The position numbers and the translations under genes are program-made. Below are positions 53,301 to 63,650 of a stretch of 64,000 nucleotides of DNA, in pieces. The notes under the pieces are model-generated. The model was not told where the DNA came from, did no database searches, and saw only the letters and a program-made list of their open reading frames with translations. The stretch is from Rhodoferax sp. U11-2br (GTDB taxonomy: Bacteria; Pseudomonadota; Gammaproteobacteria; Burkholderiales; Burkholderiaceae_C), in NCBI RefSeq assembly GCF_018619435.1, contig NZ_JAHFZF010000004.1:1-64000 (forward strand), written 5' to 3'. The number at the start of each line of letters is the position of its first letter. The first letter of the stretch is position 1.

Positions 53301-54760
53301 TTGCCAACGAGCTTAAAGGGCTGCGTGTTGTGATTGCTGACGACAGCGAAATCTCCCGAGATGCGTTGCGGGCCACGGCAGAGAGCCTGGGCTGGCCATC
53401 CGAAGTGGTCGGGGATGGTGCAGCGGCAGTGGCGTTGGTGACTGGACAGGCAGAGCGTTGGACAGAGCAGCAAGTCATTCTTCTGGACTGGCAGATGCCT
53501 GAAATGGATGGACTGACAGCGGCGCGCATGATCCATGAACACACGGGTGGTTCGCTCGGCCCGATCATTCTGGTGGCTACGGCCTTTTCGCGCGATGAGC
53601 TGATCACACAACCCGATATCCGTTATGCCGATGGGGTGTTGACCAAGCCTGTGACCGCCTCTGCGTTGTTTGATGCCGTTGGCACGATTTATAGGCACAG
53701 GACAGGAATGGTGGCAGCCTTGGCACCCGCAGCTGCCCAGCGTCTGACCGGTTTGCGCTTGTTGGTGGTGGACGACAGCGAGGTCAACCGTGAAGTTGCC
53801 TCGCGGATTTTTGAAGGTGAAGGCGCCCGGGTGGCCCTGGCTGAAGATGGTCAACAAGCCTTCAACTGGCTGATGAAACACGCCAAAGACGTCGATGTGG
53901 TGTTGATGGATATTCAGATGCCGGTGCTGGACGGTTATGGTGCCATGGCGCTGATACGCAAGCAGCCCGCCTTGAGCCACATCCCGGTGGTGGCCCTCAC
54001 GGCGGGCGTCCTGGACTCTTCGCGCAATGCGGTGTATGCCTGCGGGATGGTGGGGCACATCTCCAAACCCATGGATGTGCAGGCGGCGGTGCAGGTGATT
54101 CTGAACGCCACCGGGCAGCCAGATGTCGAAACTGTTCGACAACCCGGCAAGAAACCCGTTGTTTCGGGTGATTTGCCCGGACTCGCCGTTGCGCAAAGTC
54201 TGGATATCTGGCGCAATGAGGCGCGCTACCGACAGTATCTGGGGCTGTTTGCGGAAAAGTATGCGCAGTTTGAAACGAGCCTGCGAACACTGCCGCCGCT
54301 TGAGTTGAAGGCCTTTGCGCACAAGTTGTGTGGCTCGGCTGGAAACCTGGGGCTGATGGATATCAGTCGTTTGGCCGGAGAATTGGAGCGCAAGATGGAT
54401 GAAGGAGATCAACGTGAAGCTGGGGTTGCTCAGCTGAACCAGGCCTTTGTGGTCGGAATGGCCTCGTTGACCACTTATCTGGGCATGCAAACGACGGAGC
54501 CTGCTTCAGCCAGCACCTCTCTGGATCTTGAGCAGGTGTCAAAGGTGGTGCGCCATGTTCACAAGGCGCTGACAACGCTTTCACCAGACAGCGTGGAGCC
54601 TCTGCTGAACCAGCTCAAATTGCTGCTTGGCTCGGAACAGCAAGCACAGGTGCGCAAGGTCAGTGAGGCCGTCGAATACTTTGATTTCCGTGCCGCTACC
54701 CTTGCGCTGCGAATGTTAGCCAAGACACTGCATGTCGAGTTGGATCTGAGGGATGCCTGA
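50324..54760 (+). CDS. Hybrid sensor histidine kinase with CHASE, PAS, two REC and HPt domains
   Basis: A 1478-residue membrane phosphorelay protein. Order: membrane helix (about 7-27), CHASE-type periplasmic sensor (40-290), second helix (about 310-330), then PAS modules near 345-455, 465-590 and 625-740. HisKA has phospho-His768 in SHEIRTPMNGVLG, followed by an HATPase domain (LVVNAIKFTKSG, FGGTGLGLSISKRLLE). REC1 Asp1055 is in LLDWQMPEMDG and REC2 Asp1196 in LMDIQMPVLDG. The HPt His1333 is in AHKLCGSAGNLGL. All relay residues are present. No response regulator gene is adjacent, so its output partner is elsewhere. Confidence 0.93.
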   Translation: MKTRGQFLAIIPTLILVMGGLLAVFESRRIAQEQSTEKTARFDELTQQVAADLYKRLQNYQYGLRGARGAVIVGGPQGITRQKFRLYMQSRELAREFPGSLGFGFIRRVAPPHEAAFVKSARADDSSDFRIHQLTPHDGEKLVIQYIEPQASNQAAIGLDIASERKRLQAAQAAMETGQPTLTHPITLVQISGLTHRGFLLLLPAYLPGAPLGTPQERIKATWGLAYTPLVIDDVMADPSFQNEAFSLSLSAVISPGENQSFFTSEHWPEAAAEGLTQQVRIHLFGQDWVLTVKARQKFLANLNHLNPDRVAFGIVGAAALLAALAYLALGASQRRRQEAIEHSKLAAIVDSSSDAIIANDLTGVVTSWNKTAENIFGYTASEAMGHKLADLIVPPGLLSEEKQFLDTVARGGAISPRDTFRRRKDGELINAAVSISPIFDANQHVIGAAKTLRDVTKELRMEERFQLAIASAGIGVWVWHLSSNLLHWNQRMRELYAVPTAEGESDHLYEIWRGRVHPEDIGMAEHKLQQLIAGEGPYDPVFRIVLEDARIRWIQASALVERDFNGKVMQMVGTNIDITEQVESKTQLVALNASLEDQVRQRTAHLEAANQKLQEQSRFINTITNAMPSMIGYWDAQLRCRYANHAYLQWFGREPAAMLGIRMQELLGENVFALNEPYIRAALRGELQNFERTLIKADGFTGYALASYIPDVFEGKVNGFHVLVTDVTEVKLAELRMADLNRELELKRQEAERAVQAKSEFLSNMSHEIRTPMNGVLGLAYLLSKAELPSEAAQMVHKLQSSGRTLQRILDDILDFSKLEASGMALEMAEFDLQDMINNVSVMMEASAAAKNLELAISPPPFGQNHLIGDQVRLGQVVMNLVVNAIKFTKSGFVALRISCPRQDEAEVTLHFEVEDSGIGMNQEQLGRLFVPFQQADLSTTRQFGGTGLGLSISKRLLEMMGSSLQVQSELGRGSRFYFDVVFQRGTTSAVFANELKGLRVVIADDSEISRDALRATAESLGWPSEVVGDGAAAVALVTGQAERWTEQQVILLDWQMPEMDGLTAARMIHEHTGGSLGPIILVATAFSRDELITQPDIRYADGVLTKPVTASALFDAVGTIYRHRTGMVAALAPAAAQRLTGLRLLVVDDSEVNREVASRIFEGEGARVALAEDGQQAFNWLMKHAKDVDVVLMDIQMPVLDGYGAMALIRKQPALSHIPVVALTAGVLDSSRNAVYACGMVGHISKPMDVQAAVQVILNATGQPDVETVRQPGKKPVVSGDLPGLAVAQSLDIWRNEARYRQYLGLFAEKYAQFETSLRTLPPLELKAFAHKLCGSAGNLGLMDISRLAGELERKMDEGDQREAGVAQLNQAFVVGMASLTTYLGMQTTEPASASTSLDLEQVSKVVRHVHKALTTLSPDSVEPLLNQLKLLLGSEQQAQVRKVSEAVEYFDFRAATLALRMLAKTLHVELDLRDA

Positions 54761-54873
54761 AGCTCTGATCCTGTGCAATGTCCATCACCCTGATACAACG
54801 GGTTCCGCGATCTGGGAGGTATGACACCACGAGCCACGTCTCAGCGCGGTTGCCGCAAAGGAGCTCAAAAACA

Positions 54874-54900
54874 ACAAAGCCCCAACGAGTGGGGCTTTGT
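54874..54900 (-). terminator. Terminator after tRNA-Pro
   Basis: ACAAAGCCCC pairs perfectly with GGGGCTTTGT across a 7-base loop. On the minus strand it is followed by TGTTTTTG, so it most likely ends the tRNA-Pro transcript. It may also stop readthrough from the kinase gene. Confidence 0.78.
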
Positions 54901-54926
54901 GAGTCCTTGATTTACAAGGGTTTGAT

Positions 54927-55003
<77 letters not shown>

Positions 55004-55025
55004 AAATGTCTGGTGGATGGACTGG

Positions 55026-56009
55026 CTAAGACTGCCTGTCCAACAGCTGAGCCGCTAATTGTAGCAAACACGTTTTGTGTGGGCCATCGGGCAACTGTTC
55101 GGCGGCGGCAACGGCGCGGGCGGCCTCGTCGCTGGCGGCTTTGCGGGCCACGTCGAGTGCACCGGTGGCTTTGACGATGCTCACCACTTGGTCGATGGCG
55201 GAGACGTCACCATTCTCGATGGCCAGTTTGACCACCGTGCGCTGCTCGGCGCTGCCGCGCTGCATGGCTGCAATCAGTGGCAGGGTGGCTTTGCCCTCGC
55301 GCAGGTCGTCGCCCAGGTTCTTGCCCATCACGGCGGCATCGCCGGTGTAGTCCAGCACGTCGTCGATCACCTGGAATGCGGTGCCCAGCGCTTGCCCGTA
55401 CAACGCGCTGGCGGCTTCCATCTCAGGCGTGGCGCCAGACAGGATGGCGCCGACACGGGCGCTGGCCTCAAACAGTTTGGCCGTCTTGGAGCGGATCACC
55501 TGCAGGTAACCCTCTTCATCGAGTTCGGCGTTATGCATGTTCATCAATTGCAGCACTTCGCCTTCGGAGATCACGACAGTGGCCTCTGACAACACACTCA
55601 TGACAGGCATGCTGCCCACGTCTACCATCATCTGAAAGGCACGTGAGTACAAGAAGTCGCCGACCAGCACACTGGCGGGGTTGCCAAAAGTGACGTTGGC
55701 GGTGGCATTGCCACGGCGCAGTGCCGACTCGTCCACCACGTCATCGTGTAACAAGGTGGCGGTGTGAATGAATTCCACGACCGCCGACAGGCTGAAGCGC
55801 TGCGCGCCCTTGAAACCCAAGGCGCCACACATCAGCAGCAGCAAGGCCGGGCGAAGCCGCTTGCCGCCTGCGGAGATGATGTAGCGTGAGACTTGCCCGA
55901 CCAGCGGAACATCCGAGTCCAGGTGTTGCTTGATGACCAGATCGACCTCACGCATGTCAGGCGCGATGACCGATAACAAAGAGGAGGAGGGGGTGTTGGT
56001 TGCTTGCAA
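55026..56009 (-). CDS. ispB: Octaprenyl diphosphate synthase
   Basis: Makes the C40 side chain of ubiquinone by adding isopentenyl units to farnesyl diphosphate. The 327-residue trans-prenyltransferase has both Asp-rich motifs: [15 protein letters not shown] (first) and [13 protein letters not shown] (second). [12 protein letters not shown] is the upstream substrate site. Divergent ispB and rplU-rpmA-obgE is the usual proteobacterial order. The exact chain length (C40) is inferred from family and the ubiquinone biology of the group. Confidence 0.95.
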   Translation of the reverse strand: MQATNTPSSSLLSVIAPDMREVDLVIKQHLDSDVPLVGQVSRYIISAGGKRLRPALLLLMCGALGFKGAQRFSLSAVVEFIHTATLLHDDVVDESALRRGNATANVTFGNPASVLVGDFLYSRAFQMMVDVGSMPVMSVLSEATVVISEGEVLQLMNMHNAELDEEGYLQVIRSKTAKLFEASARVGAILSGATPEMEAASALYGQALGTAFQVIDDVLDYTGDAAVMGKNLGDDLREGKATLPLIAAMQRGSAEQRTVVKLAIENGDVSAIDQVVSIVKATGALDVARKAASDEAARAVAAAEQLPDGPHKTCLLQLAAQLLDRQS

Positions 56010-56197
56010 GACGGTTGGCTCGGTAATGTGCGCAGATTATAGAAAGCTCTCTGAGCCAAACCAGTGCGTTATGTCAAGCCGCCGTGACAGCGCAAGCCAC
56101 TTGGTGCAAAAGCCCCACAAGCCAAAATCGCGGGGCTATGGCATAATGCCGGGCTTCGCGAAAATCCGTTCGTGAAGATCTATACAAAGAGGTTCAT

Positions 56198-56509
56198 ATG
56201 TACGCGGTCATAAAAACCGGTGGCAAACAATACAGAGTTGCTGCTGGCGAAAAAATTAAAGTAGAACAGATTGCTGCGGACGTTGGCCAAGAGATTGTGT
56301 TTGACCAGGTTCTGGCAGTCGGTAGCGGCGCAGAGTTGAAGGTTGGCACGCCCTTGGTGTCCGGCGCCACAGTCAGTGTCACAGTGTTGGCACATGGTAA
56401 ACACGACAAGGTCACCATCTTCAAGATGCGCCGTCGTAAGCACTATCAAAAGCGTCAAGGGCATCGCCAACAGTTCACCGAACTGTTGATCGGCGCGATT
56501 TCTGCATAA
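56198..56509 (+). CDS. rplU: 50S ribosomal protein L21
   Basis: A 103-residue ribosomal protein L21, beginning [20 protein letters not shown] and ending with the 23S rRNA-binding segment [20 protein letters not shown]. An SD AGAGG lies about 6 bases before the ATG. A CATAAT hexamer at 56142-56147 could be its -10 box, but a matching -35 is not clear. First gene of rplU-rpmA. Confidence 0.96.
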   Translation: MYAVIKTGGKQYRVAAGEKIKVEQIAADVGQEIVFDQVLAVGSGAELKVGTPLVSGATVSVTVLAHGKHDKVTIFKMRRRKHYQKRQGHRQQFTELLIGAISA

Positions 56510-56521
56510 GGAGCAAGAGTC

Positions 56522-57921
<1,400 letters not shown>

Positions 57922-57930
57922 CTGCTATTT

Positions 57931-57976
57931 CTAATATAGCTACTTGCCCTGATTGAATAAGGGCTGGAGCCAGAAA
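57931..57976 (+). repeat. Dispersed palindromic repeat, copy 11 (obgE-proB gap)
   Basis: AATATAGCTACT, TGCCCTGATT, GAATAAGGGCTGGAGCC, then AGAAA and the proB ATG. The GGAG of its right block is seven bases before that ATG and appears to serve as the proB ribosome-binding site. Confidence 0.75.
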
Positions 57977-59116
57977 ATGCTTGAAGATTTTGATGCGACC
58001 ATCTTGCGTGATGCGCGCCGTGTGGTGGTCAAGGTGGGCTCCAGTCTGGTCACCAACGAGGGCCGGGGCTTGGACGAAACCGCGATTGGTGAGTGGTGCC
58101 GCCAGATGTCCTTGCTGGTGCGTCAGGGCCGCGAAGTGATCATGGTCTCCAGCGGTGCCATTGCCGAAGGCATGAAACGCCTGGGCTGGACGACCCGCCC
58201 GCATGAAATTCACGAGTTGCAGGCCGCTGCCGCCGTCGGCCAGATGGGGCTGGCGCAGATGTACGAAACCAAGTTGCGCGAAAACGGCCTGGGCAGCGCC
58301 CAGGTGCTGCTGACCCACGCCGATCTGGCTGACCGCGAACGTTATCTGAACGCGCGCTCCACTTTGCTGACCTTGCTCAAGCTCGGTGTGTTGCCGGTCA
58401 TCAACGAAAACGACACGGTGGTCAACGACGAAATCAAGTTTGGTGACAACGACACCCTGGGTGCGCTGGTGGCCAACCTGGTGGAAGCTGATGCCTTGGT
58501 GATCCTGACTGACCAGAAAGGCCTCTACACCGCTGACCCCCGCAAAGACCCGGCCGCGAAGTTCGTGCATGTGGCGCAGGCCGGTGACCCGGCGCTGGAA
58601 GCCATGGCCGGTGGCGCGGGCTCCAGCCTGGGGCGTGGCGGCATGATCACCAAAATCCTGGCAGCCAAGCGCGCAGCGGGCTCCGGTGCCTCGACCGTGA
58701 TCGCCTGGGGCCGAGAGTCGGATGCCCTGTTGCGCCTGTGCCAAGGTGAGTCGATTGGCACCCTGCTGATTGCGCCGACCCAAAAAACCCAGGCACGCAA
58801 ACAGTGGATTGCCGACCATCTGCAGCTCAAGGGTTCGGTCACCGTGGATGCAGGTGCGGTGCATAAATTGCGCAGCGACGGCTCCAGTCTGTTGCCGATT
58901 GGCATGACCGCGGTCGACGGTGATTTTTCGCGCGGTGACGTGATTGCTATCCGCGCCGATGATGGTCTGGAGGTGGCGCGTGGCCTGGCCAATTACGCCA
59001 GCGCCGAAGCCCGGCTGATCTGCCGCAAGCCATCCAGCCAATTTGAGAAGTTACTGGGTTATTCGGCCGAGCCCGAGATGGTGCACCGCGACAACATGGT
59101 GCTGAGCCGTCCCTGA
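57977..59116 (+). CDS. proB: Glutamate 5-kinase
   Basis: ProB phosphorylates glutamate in the first step of proline synthesis. The 379-residue protein has the kinase domain [18 protein letters not shown] and [38 protein letters not shown], and the C-terminal PUA domain (about 285-365). The ATG at 57977 gives [21 protein letters not shown] 24 bases upstream lies inside the palindromic repeat and is rejected. proA is not adjacent. Confidence 0.95.
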   Translation: MLEDFDATILRDARRVVVKVGSSLVTNEGRGLDETAIGEWCRQMSLLVRQGREVIMVSSGAIAEGMKRLGWTTRPHEIHELQAAAAVGQMGLAQMYETKLRENGLGSAQVLLTHADLADRERYLNARSTLLTLLKLGVLPVINENDTVVNDEIKFGDNDTLGALVANLVEADALVILTDQKGLYTADPRKDPAAKFVHVAQAGDPALEAMAGGAGSSLGRGGMITKILAAKRAAGSGASTVIAWGRESDALLRLCQGESIGTLLIAPTQKTQARKQWIADHLQLKGSVTVDAGAVHKLRSDGSSLLPIGMTAVDGDFSRGDVIAIRADDGLEVARGLANYASAEARLICRKPSSQFEKLLGYSAEPEMVHRDNMVLSRP

Positions 59117-59207
59117 ACCCCGTCTGGGCGACATCTGACGCGTTGCTGTTGTTGCGGGGTGGATAAAGGCGTGGTGCCGTCCGCGGGACGGCAAGCCGAC
59201 GCCCAGG

Positions 59208-59723
59208 CTATTTTTTCAACGCTTTGATGATGTCCGACGTACTGCTGGCGGCTGTGGCCCGGCCATCACAGGCGGCCTGACGGGCGAACACCCAGGCGTG
59301 TTTGGACGGCAGGTTGTCGGTAAACACTCGCCACTTCGGCTCGGTCACTGTCGACCACATACCCTTGTCATTGGCGCGTGCGTAGGTTTTGACTTCGCCG
59401 GTGCCGCAGCGGATGCCCTCGAACATGGCATTGACGGTGCCGCTGGTATTGCGTGTCACCACCACATATCGCACGATGCCGTCCACCCCGATGCTCAGTG
59501 TGCTCGGGTCGATGCCAAATTTCACAGACACATAGGGCGGCATATCCAGCGGCAGCAGTTTGCCCGTGCTGAATGCCGGTGGTGTCGGAGCATCCAACTC
59601 CTTCCAGTCGGGGTCGTCGGGGGTGACCTGGGCCTGGAGAAGGGTGGTCAGTGCCAGGGCAAAGAGCCCCAGCAGGGCGGGCGCGCACCAGCGCGCTACG
59701 CGATTTTTGTCAAACATGTTCAT
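59208..59723 (-). CDS. CNP1-like periplasmic protein
   Basis: A 171-residue precursor with a signal peptide (about 1-32, ending LLQAQV) and a mature beta-rich domain. [17 protein letters not shown], then [30 protein letters not shown] match the CNP1-like family, first noted in Neisseria. The function is unknown. It overlaps the rppH end by 14 bases and is probably co-transcribed with it, as is usual in betaproteobacteria. Confidence 0.82.
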   Translation of the reverse strand: MNMFDKNRVARWCAPALLGLFALALTTLLQAQVTPDDPDWKELDAPTPPAFSTGKLLPLDMPPYVSVKFGIDPSTLSIGVDGIVRYVVVTRNTSGTVNAMFEGIRCGTGEVKTYARANDKGMWSTVTEPKWRVFTDNLPSKHAWVFARQAACDGRATAASSTSDIIKALKK

Positions 59724-60327
59724 TTCCAGTTTGTGAATCGGGTTCCCAGCTTGCGTTTGGCGGCAAGTCCAAGGGTCCGTTGCACGAATCTTCGCCGACG
59801 GAATCCGCCGTGGACGGCCGGATGCCCTGACGTAAAAAACGGTTGCGGTGCTCGTTGCGAGGAAGATAACGCGCCAGCTCGGTCAGGGCGGTGACATACA
59901 CCTCGCGTTTGAATTCGACCACGGCATCCAGTGGGACCCAGTAGTCGTTCCAGCGCCAGGCATCAAACTCCGGATGGTCAGTGGCACGCAGGTTCAAATC
60001 CCAGTCGTGGCCCACCAGCTGCAGCAGAAACCAGATCTGTTTTTGGCCCTTGTAGAAGCCGCGTGAATCGCGGCGGATAAAACGGTCTGGCACCTCATAG
60101 CGCAACCAGTCACGGGTGCGGGCCACAATGCGAACATGTTCGCGCTGTAATCCGATTTCTTCGTGCAGCTCCCGAATCATGGCTTGCTCCGGAGTTTCCC
60201 CCCGATCAATGCCCCCCTGCGGAAACTGCCAGGAGTGCGTACGGATACGCTTCCCCCAAAACACCTGATTTTTCTGATTGAGCAGGACGATGCCGACGTT
60301 CGGCCTAAAGCCGTCTCGGTCAAGCAT
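59710..60327 (-). CDS. rppH: RNA pyrophosphohydrolase
   Basis: RppH removes pyrophosphate from the 5' end of mRNA and so starts RNase E decay. The 205-residue protein begins [15 protein letters not shown] and has the Nudix box [20 protein letters not shown]. The WQFPQGG entry and [14 protein letters not shown]-like strand [14 protein letters not shown] are family-typical. A basic, less conserved C-terminal tail follows. The start at 60327 matches the family and drops 13 non-conserved upstream residues. It is divergent from proS. Confidence 0.93.
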   Translation of the reverse strand: MLDRDGFRPNVGIVLLNQKNQVFWGKRIRTHSWQFPQGGIDRGETPEQAMIRELHEEIGLQREHVRIVARTRDWLRYEVPDRFIRRDSRGFYKGQKQIWFLLQLVGHDWDLNLRATDHPEFDAWRWNDYWVPLDAVVEFKREVYVTALTELARYLPRNEHRNRFLRQGIRPSTADSVGEDSCNGPLDLPPNASWEPDSQTGNEHV

Positions 60328-60419
60328 AATCAAACCCCAAATTTTAAAATTGTGGCCATTATGCACAGCGTTTGCCTAGCATCAAGAGTGGCTACCCTGA
60401 CATATCGCGAATCGTCCCC

Positions 60420-62162
60420 ATGAAAGCCTCCCAATTCTTTATTTCCACCCTCAAAGAAGCGCCGGCTGATGCCGAAGTGGTCAGCCACAAGTTGATGATG
60501 CGCGCAGGCATGATCAAAAAGCTCGGTGCCGGTATCTACACCCTAATGCCGATGGGCCTGCGGGTGGTGCACAAGGTTGAAGCGATCGTGCGCGAGGAAA
60601 TGAACCGCGCTGGGGCGGTCGAGCTATCCATGCCGGTGGTGCAACCGGCCGAGCTCTGGCAGGAAACCGGTCGTTTCGAGAAGATGGGCCCCGAGCTGCT
60701 GCGTATTGCCGACCGCCATGGCAACGACTTTGTGGTGCAGCCGACCAGTGAGGAAGTCATCACCGACATCGCCCGTCAGGAAATCCGCAGCTACAAACAG
60801 CTGCCGAAGAATTTTTACCAGATCCAGACCAAGTTCCGCGACGAGCGCCGTCCGCGATTTGGCCTGATGCGTGGGCGCGAGTTCATCATGAAAGACGCCT
60901 ACAGCTTCGACCGCGACCAAGTGTCCGCCAAGGCCAGCTACCAGGTCATGGCCCAAGCCTACCGGCGCATTTTTGACCGCTTTGGCCTGACCTACCGCGC
61001 GGTGGCCGCTGACAGCGGCGCCATCGGGGGCGACTTGAGCGAAGAATTTCAGGTGATTGCCGCCACCGGTGAAGACGCCATCGTGTATTGCCCCAACAGC
61101 GACTACGCCGCCAACATGGAAAAGGCCGAGGCGCAGGCACCAACTGGCCCGCGTGCTGCCGCCACACAGGCGTTGACCAAGACGCCCACGCCGGGCAAAA
61201 GCACCTGCGCCGATGTGGCCGAATTGCTCGGTGTGCCGCTGCAGACCACGGTCAAATCGCTGGTGCTGGCCACCGACACTTTGAGCGACAAAGGCGAAGT
61301 GCTCAAGACCCAGGTCTGGTTGCTGCTGCTGCGGGGTGACCACGACATGAACGAGGTCAAGGTCGGCAAGCTGCCGGGCCTGTCGGCCTTCCGTTTTGCC
61401 ACGGTGCCCGAGATTGAAGCCCACTTTGGCTGCAAACCCGGTTACCTGGGGCCTTTGAGCCTGCTGCAACCGGTGAAACTGGTGGTGGACCGTGAGGTGG
61501 CGGTGATGGCTGACTGGATTTGTGGCGCCAACGAGCCCGACTTCCACATCACCGGCGTGAACTGGGGCCGCGACCTGCCCGAACCCGACATGGTGGCTGA
61601 TCTGCGCAATGTGGTGGCAGGAGATGCTTCACCGGATGGCCAAGGTCCGCTGGCAATTGAGCGTGGCATCGAGGTCGGCCATGTGTTCTACCTGGGCACC
61701 AAATACAGCCAGGCGATGAAAGCCACTTTCCTGGACCAGAACGGCAAGCCGCAGTTGATGGAGATGGGCTGTTACGGCATCGGCATCACGCGTCTGCCCG
61801 CAGCCGCCATCGAGCAAAACCATGACGAACGCGGCATCATCTGGCCCGACGCCCTGGCGCCGTTCACGGTGGTGATCTGCCCGATCAACGCTGACCGTTC
61901 ACCTGAAGTCAAAGCCGCGTCCGAGTCGCTCTACGCCGAGTTGTTGGCTGCGGGTGTGGATGTGCTGCTGGACGATCGGGGTGAACGCCCGGGCGCGATG
62001 TTTGCCGACTGGGAACTCATTGGTGTGCCGCACCGCGTCAACATCGGTGACCGTGCCCTCAAGGAAGGCAATGTGGAGTACCAGCACCGCCGTGATGCCG
62101 CTGCCACTGCGGTGCCACTGGCCGAGGTTGCTGCGTTGCTGATCGCCAAGCTCAAGGTGTGA
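60420..62162 (+). CDS. proS: Prolyl-tRNA synthetase
   Basis: ProRS charges tRNA-Pro. The 580-residue bacterial-type enzyme has class II motif 1 ([20 protein letters not shown]), motif 2 ([25 protein letters not shown]) and motif 3 ([20 protein letters not shown]). An editing domain (YbaK-like) is inserted at about 225-400, and the anticodon-binding domain is at the C-terminus ([11 protein letters not shown]). A tRNA-Pro gene lies 5 kb upstream. The start [18 protein letters not shown] is standard. Confidence 0.96.
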   Translation: MKASQFFISTLKEAPADAEVVSHKLMMRAGMIKKLGAGIYTLMPMGLRVVHKVEAIVREEMNRAGAVELSMPVVQPAELWQETGRFEKMGPELLRIADRHGNDFVVQPTSEEVITDIARQEIRSYKQLPKNFYQIQTKFRDERRPRFGLMRGREFIMKDAYSFDRDQVSAKASYQVMAQAYRRIFDRFGLTYRAVAADSGAIGGDLSEEFQVIAATGEDAIVYCPNSDYAANMEKAEAQAPTGPRAAATQALTKTPTPGKSTCADVAELLGVPLQTTVKSLVLATDTLSDKGEVLKTQVWLLLLRGDHDMNEVKVGKLPGLSAFRFATVPEIEAHFGCKPGYLGPLSLLQPVKLVVDREVAVMADWICGANEPDFHITGVNWGRDLPEPDMVADLRNVVAGDASPDGQGPLAIERGIEVGHVFYLGTKYSQAMKATFLDQNGKPQLMEMGCYGIGITRLPAAAIEQNHDERGIIWPDALAPFTVVICPINADRSPEVKAASESLYAELLAAGVDVLLDDRGERPGAMFADWELIGVPHRVNIGDRALKEGNVEYQHRRDAAATAVPLAEVAALLIAKLKV

Positions 62163-62210
62163 TGGGGCCTGCATGGCGCTTGGACAAGCGGGTGGGTGCC
62201 TGGCGGTCTG

Positions 62211-62867
62211 ATGTACATGGGCGTTGATCACCCGGTGCTGCCCGGTCGACGGCAGCTTATTAAGACTGTTTTTGGCGCCTGGCCCTTGTCCATTGGGTTT
62301 GGATTGCTCTGTTTTCAAGAGCGATCCTGGGCCGGCAACCAGGCCGAAGAGCCGCTGATGGACTCGGTGCGCACCGCGCTGAGTTCGGCCGTGACCAACC
62401 ACGCACCGCCGGTGCCCGAGTTCATGGACACCGAATCGCGTCTGGACTACTTGCGTTGGCTCGGCACCATGAGTGATCGGCTCAAGAAGAAAAAGACGGA
62501 TTTTGAGAGCCGCAAGGAATTTCTACAAACCGTCTGGTACGAAAGCAAACGCGCCGGCCTGGATGTGGCGCTGGTGCTGGGCCTGATCCAGGTGGAGAGC
62601 AACTTTCGCAAATTTGCGGTGAGCAGCGCGGGCGCGCGTGGCTACATGCAGGTGATGCCGTTCTGGACCCGTTTGCTGGCCGATGGCGACCCTGGCAAAC
62701 TGTTTCACATGCAGACCAACCTGCGTTTTGGCTGCGTGATTCTGCGCCACTACCTGGAGCGCGAAAACGGTAACCTGTTTATGGCGCTGGGGCGTTACAA
62801 CGGCTCGCGTGGCAGGGCGCCTTACCCGGACGCAGTGCTCGGTGCGCGGCGTCTGTGGGAATACTGA
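62211..62867 (+). CDS. Lytic transglycosylase, SLT-domain protein
   Basis: A 218-residue product. An N-terminal hydrophobic stretch (about 15-40) is a signal or anchor. The soluble lytic transglycosylase domain has the catalytic Glu in QVESNFRKFAVSSAGARGYMQVMP and the late ALGRYNGSRGR. It cleaves the MurNAc-GlcNAc bond of peptidoglycan with anhydro formation. The start at 62211 has GGCGG about 7 bases upstream; starts at 62196 or 62217 are possible. It is divergent in product from, and convergent in direction with, grxD. Confidence 0.88.
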   Translation: MYMGVDHPVLPGRRQLIKTVFGAWPLSIGFGLLCFQERSWAGNQAEEPLMDSVRTALSSAVTNHAPPVPEFMDTESRLDYLRWLGTMSDRLKKKKTDFESRKEFLQTVWYESKRAGLDVALVLGLIQVESNFRKFAVSSAGARGYMQVMPFWTRLLADGDPGKLFHMQTNLRFGCVILRHYLERENGNLFMALGRYNGSRGRAPYPDAVLGARRLWEY

Positions 62868-62880
62868 TAGCTTGCTTGGC

Positions 62881-63204
62881 TCAGGCGGGCTTGCCCAGCA
62901 AGGTCTGCAATTCGCCGCTCTCGAACATCTCCATCATGATGTCGGAGCCGCCGATGAACTCACCCTTGATGTAGAGCTGCGGAATGGTCGGCCAGTTGCT
63001 GTAACCCTTGATGCCTTCGCGGATCTCGGCGTCCTCAAGCACGTTGACCGTGGTGATGGCCTTGGGTTCCACACCACAGGCTTTGAGGACCTGTATCGCC
63101 CGACCTGAAAAACCACACTGGGGAAAACTGGCGGTGCCCTTCATGAACAGCAGGATGTCGTTGTGCTTGACCAGTTCGTCAATGCGTTGTTGGGTGTCGC
63201 TCAT
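62881..63204 (-). CDS. grxD: Monothiol glutaredoxin (Grx4 type)
   Basis: A 107-residue CGFS-type glutaredoxin that carries [2Fe-2S] clusters with glutathione. The active-site motif is FPQCGFSGRAIQVL, preceded by the KGTASFPQ element. The GSH-binding WPTIPQLYIKGEFIGGSDI follows. It delivers or senses iron-sulfur clusters, consistent with the Rieske and other Fe-S proteins of the cell. The length is normal for bacterial monothiol Grx. Confidence 0.95.
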   Translation of the reverse strand: MSDTQQRIDELVKHNDILLFMKGTASFPQCGFSGRAIQVLKACGVEPKAITTVNVLEDAEIREGIKGYSNWPTIPQLYIKGEFIGGSDIMMEMFESGELQTLLGKPA

Positions 63205-63297
63205 GGGGTGGTGTCCTCGGAAAAGAATGGGCGCAATTATTTCACTTTCAACCAGGCGCCCAGGCCGGATAACCCTGATGCGCGCGGGGTCTGTGGC

Positions 63298-63531
63298 TCA
63301 GTAGTGCGGTGGCAGCTCATCACGCAGGCTGCGTGGCGTGGCCGCACCTTCCGCTGGCGCCTGCTGGCGCAGCCATTGCAGCTCTTGTGTCAGGCGATCA
63401 ATCTGATCTTGCTGGCGGATGATGATCTGGTCGAGTTTGTCGAGCAGGTCCTCAGAAAAGCTGGCCTTGATCTCCAGATTGGTCAGGCGGTCGCTCACAT
63501 CGGCGGGCAGGGCGGGGGTGGTGGTTGGCAT
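63298..63531 (-). CDS. slyX: SlyX family protein
   Basis: A 77-residue SlyX-like protein. The core SDRLTNLEIKASFSEDLLDKLDQIIIRQQ is a coiled coil, ending in the family tail RDELPPHY. The biochemical role is not established. It is on the same strand as grxD, 93 bases upstream of it. Confidence 0.87.
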   Translation of the reverse strand: MPTTTPALPADVSDRLTNLEIKASFSEDLLDKLDQIIIRQQDQIDRLTQELQWLRQQAPAEGAATPRSLRDELPPHY

Positions 63532-63650
63532 GGTGGTGGTTCAAAGAGGGTTGGTACAGCCAAACGGCACAAGTCACCCATTGTCCAACAGTGCACCTGC
63601 TCAATGGGTCAACCCAGGGCAACAGGGATGTCACCCGTGTGGAGGTGGCT

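Noticed and set aside
52898-54490. 530-codon minus-strand frame inside the hybrid kinase gene
   Set aside because: The plus strand holds clear REC and HPt motifs, so this is a shadow.
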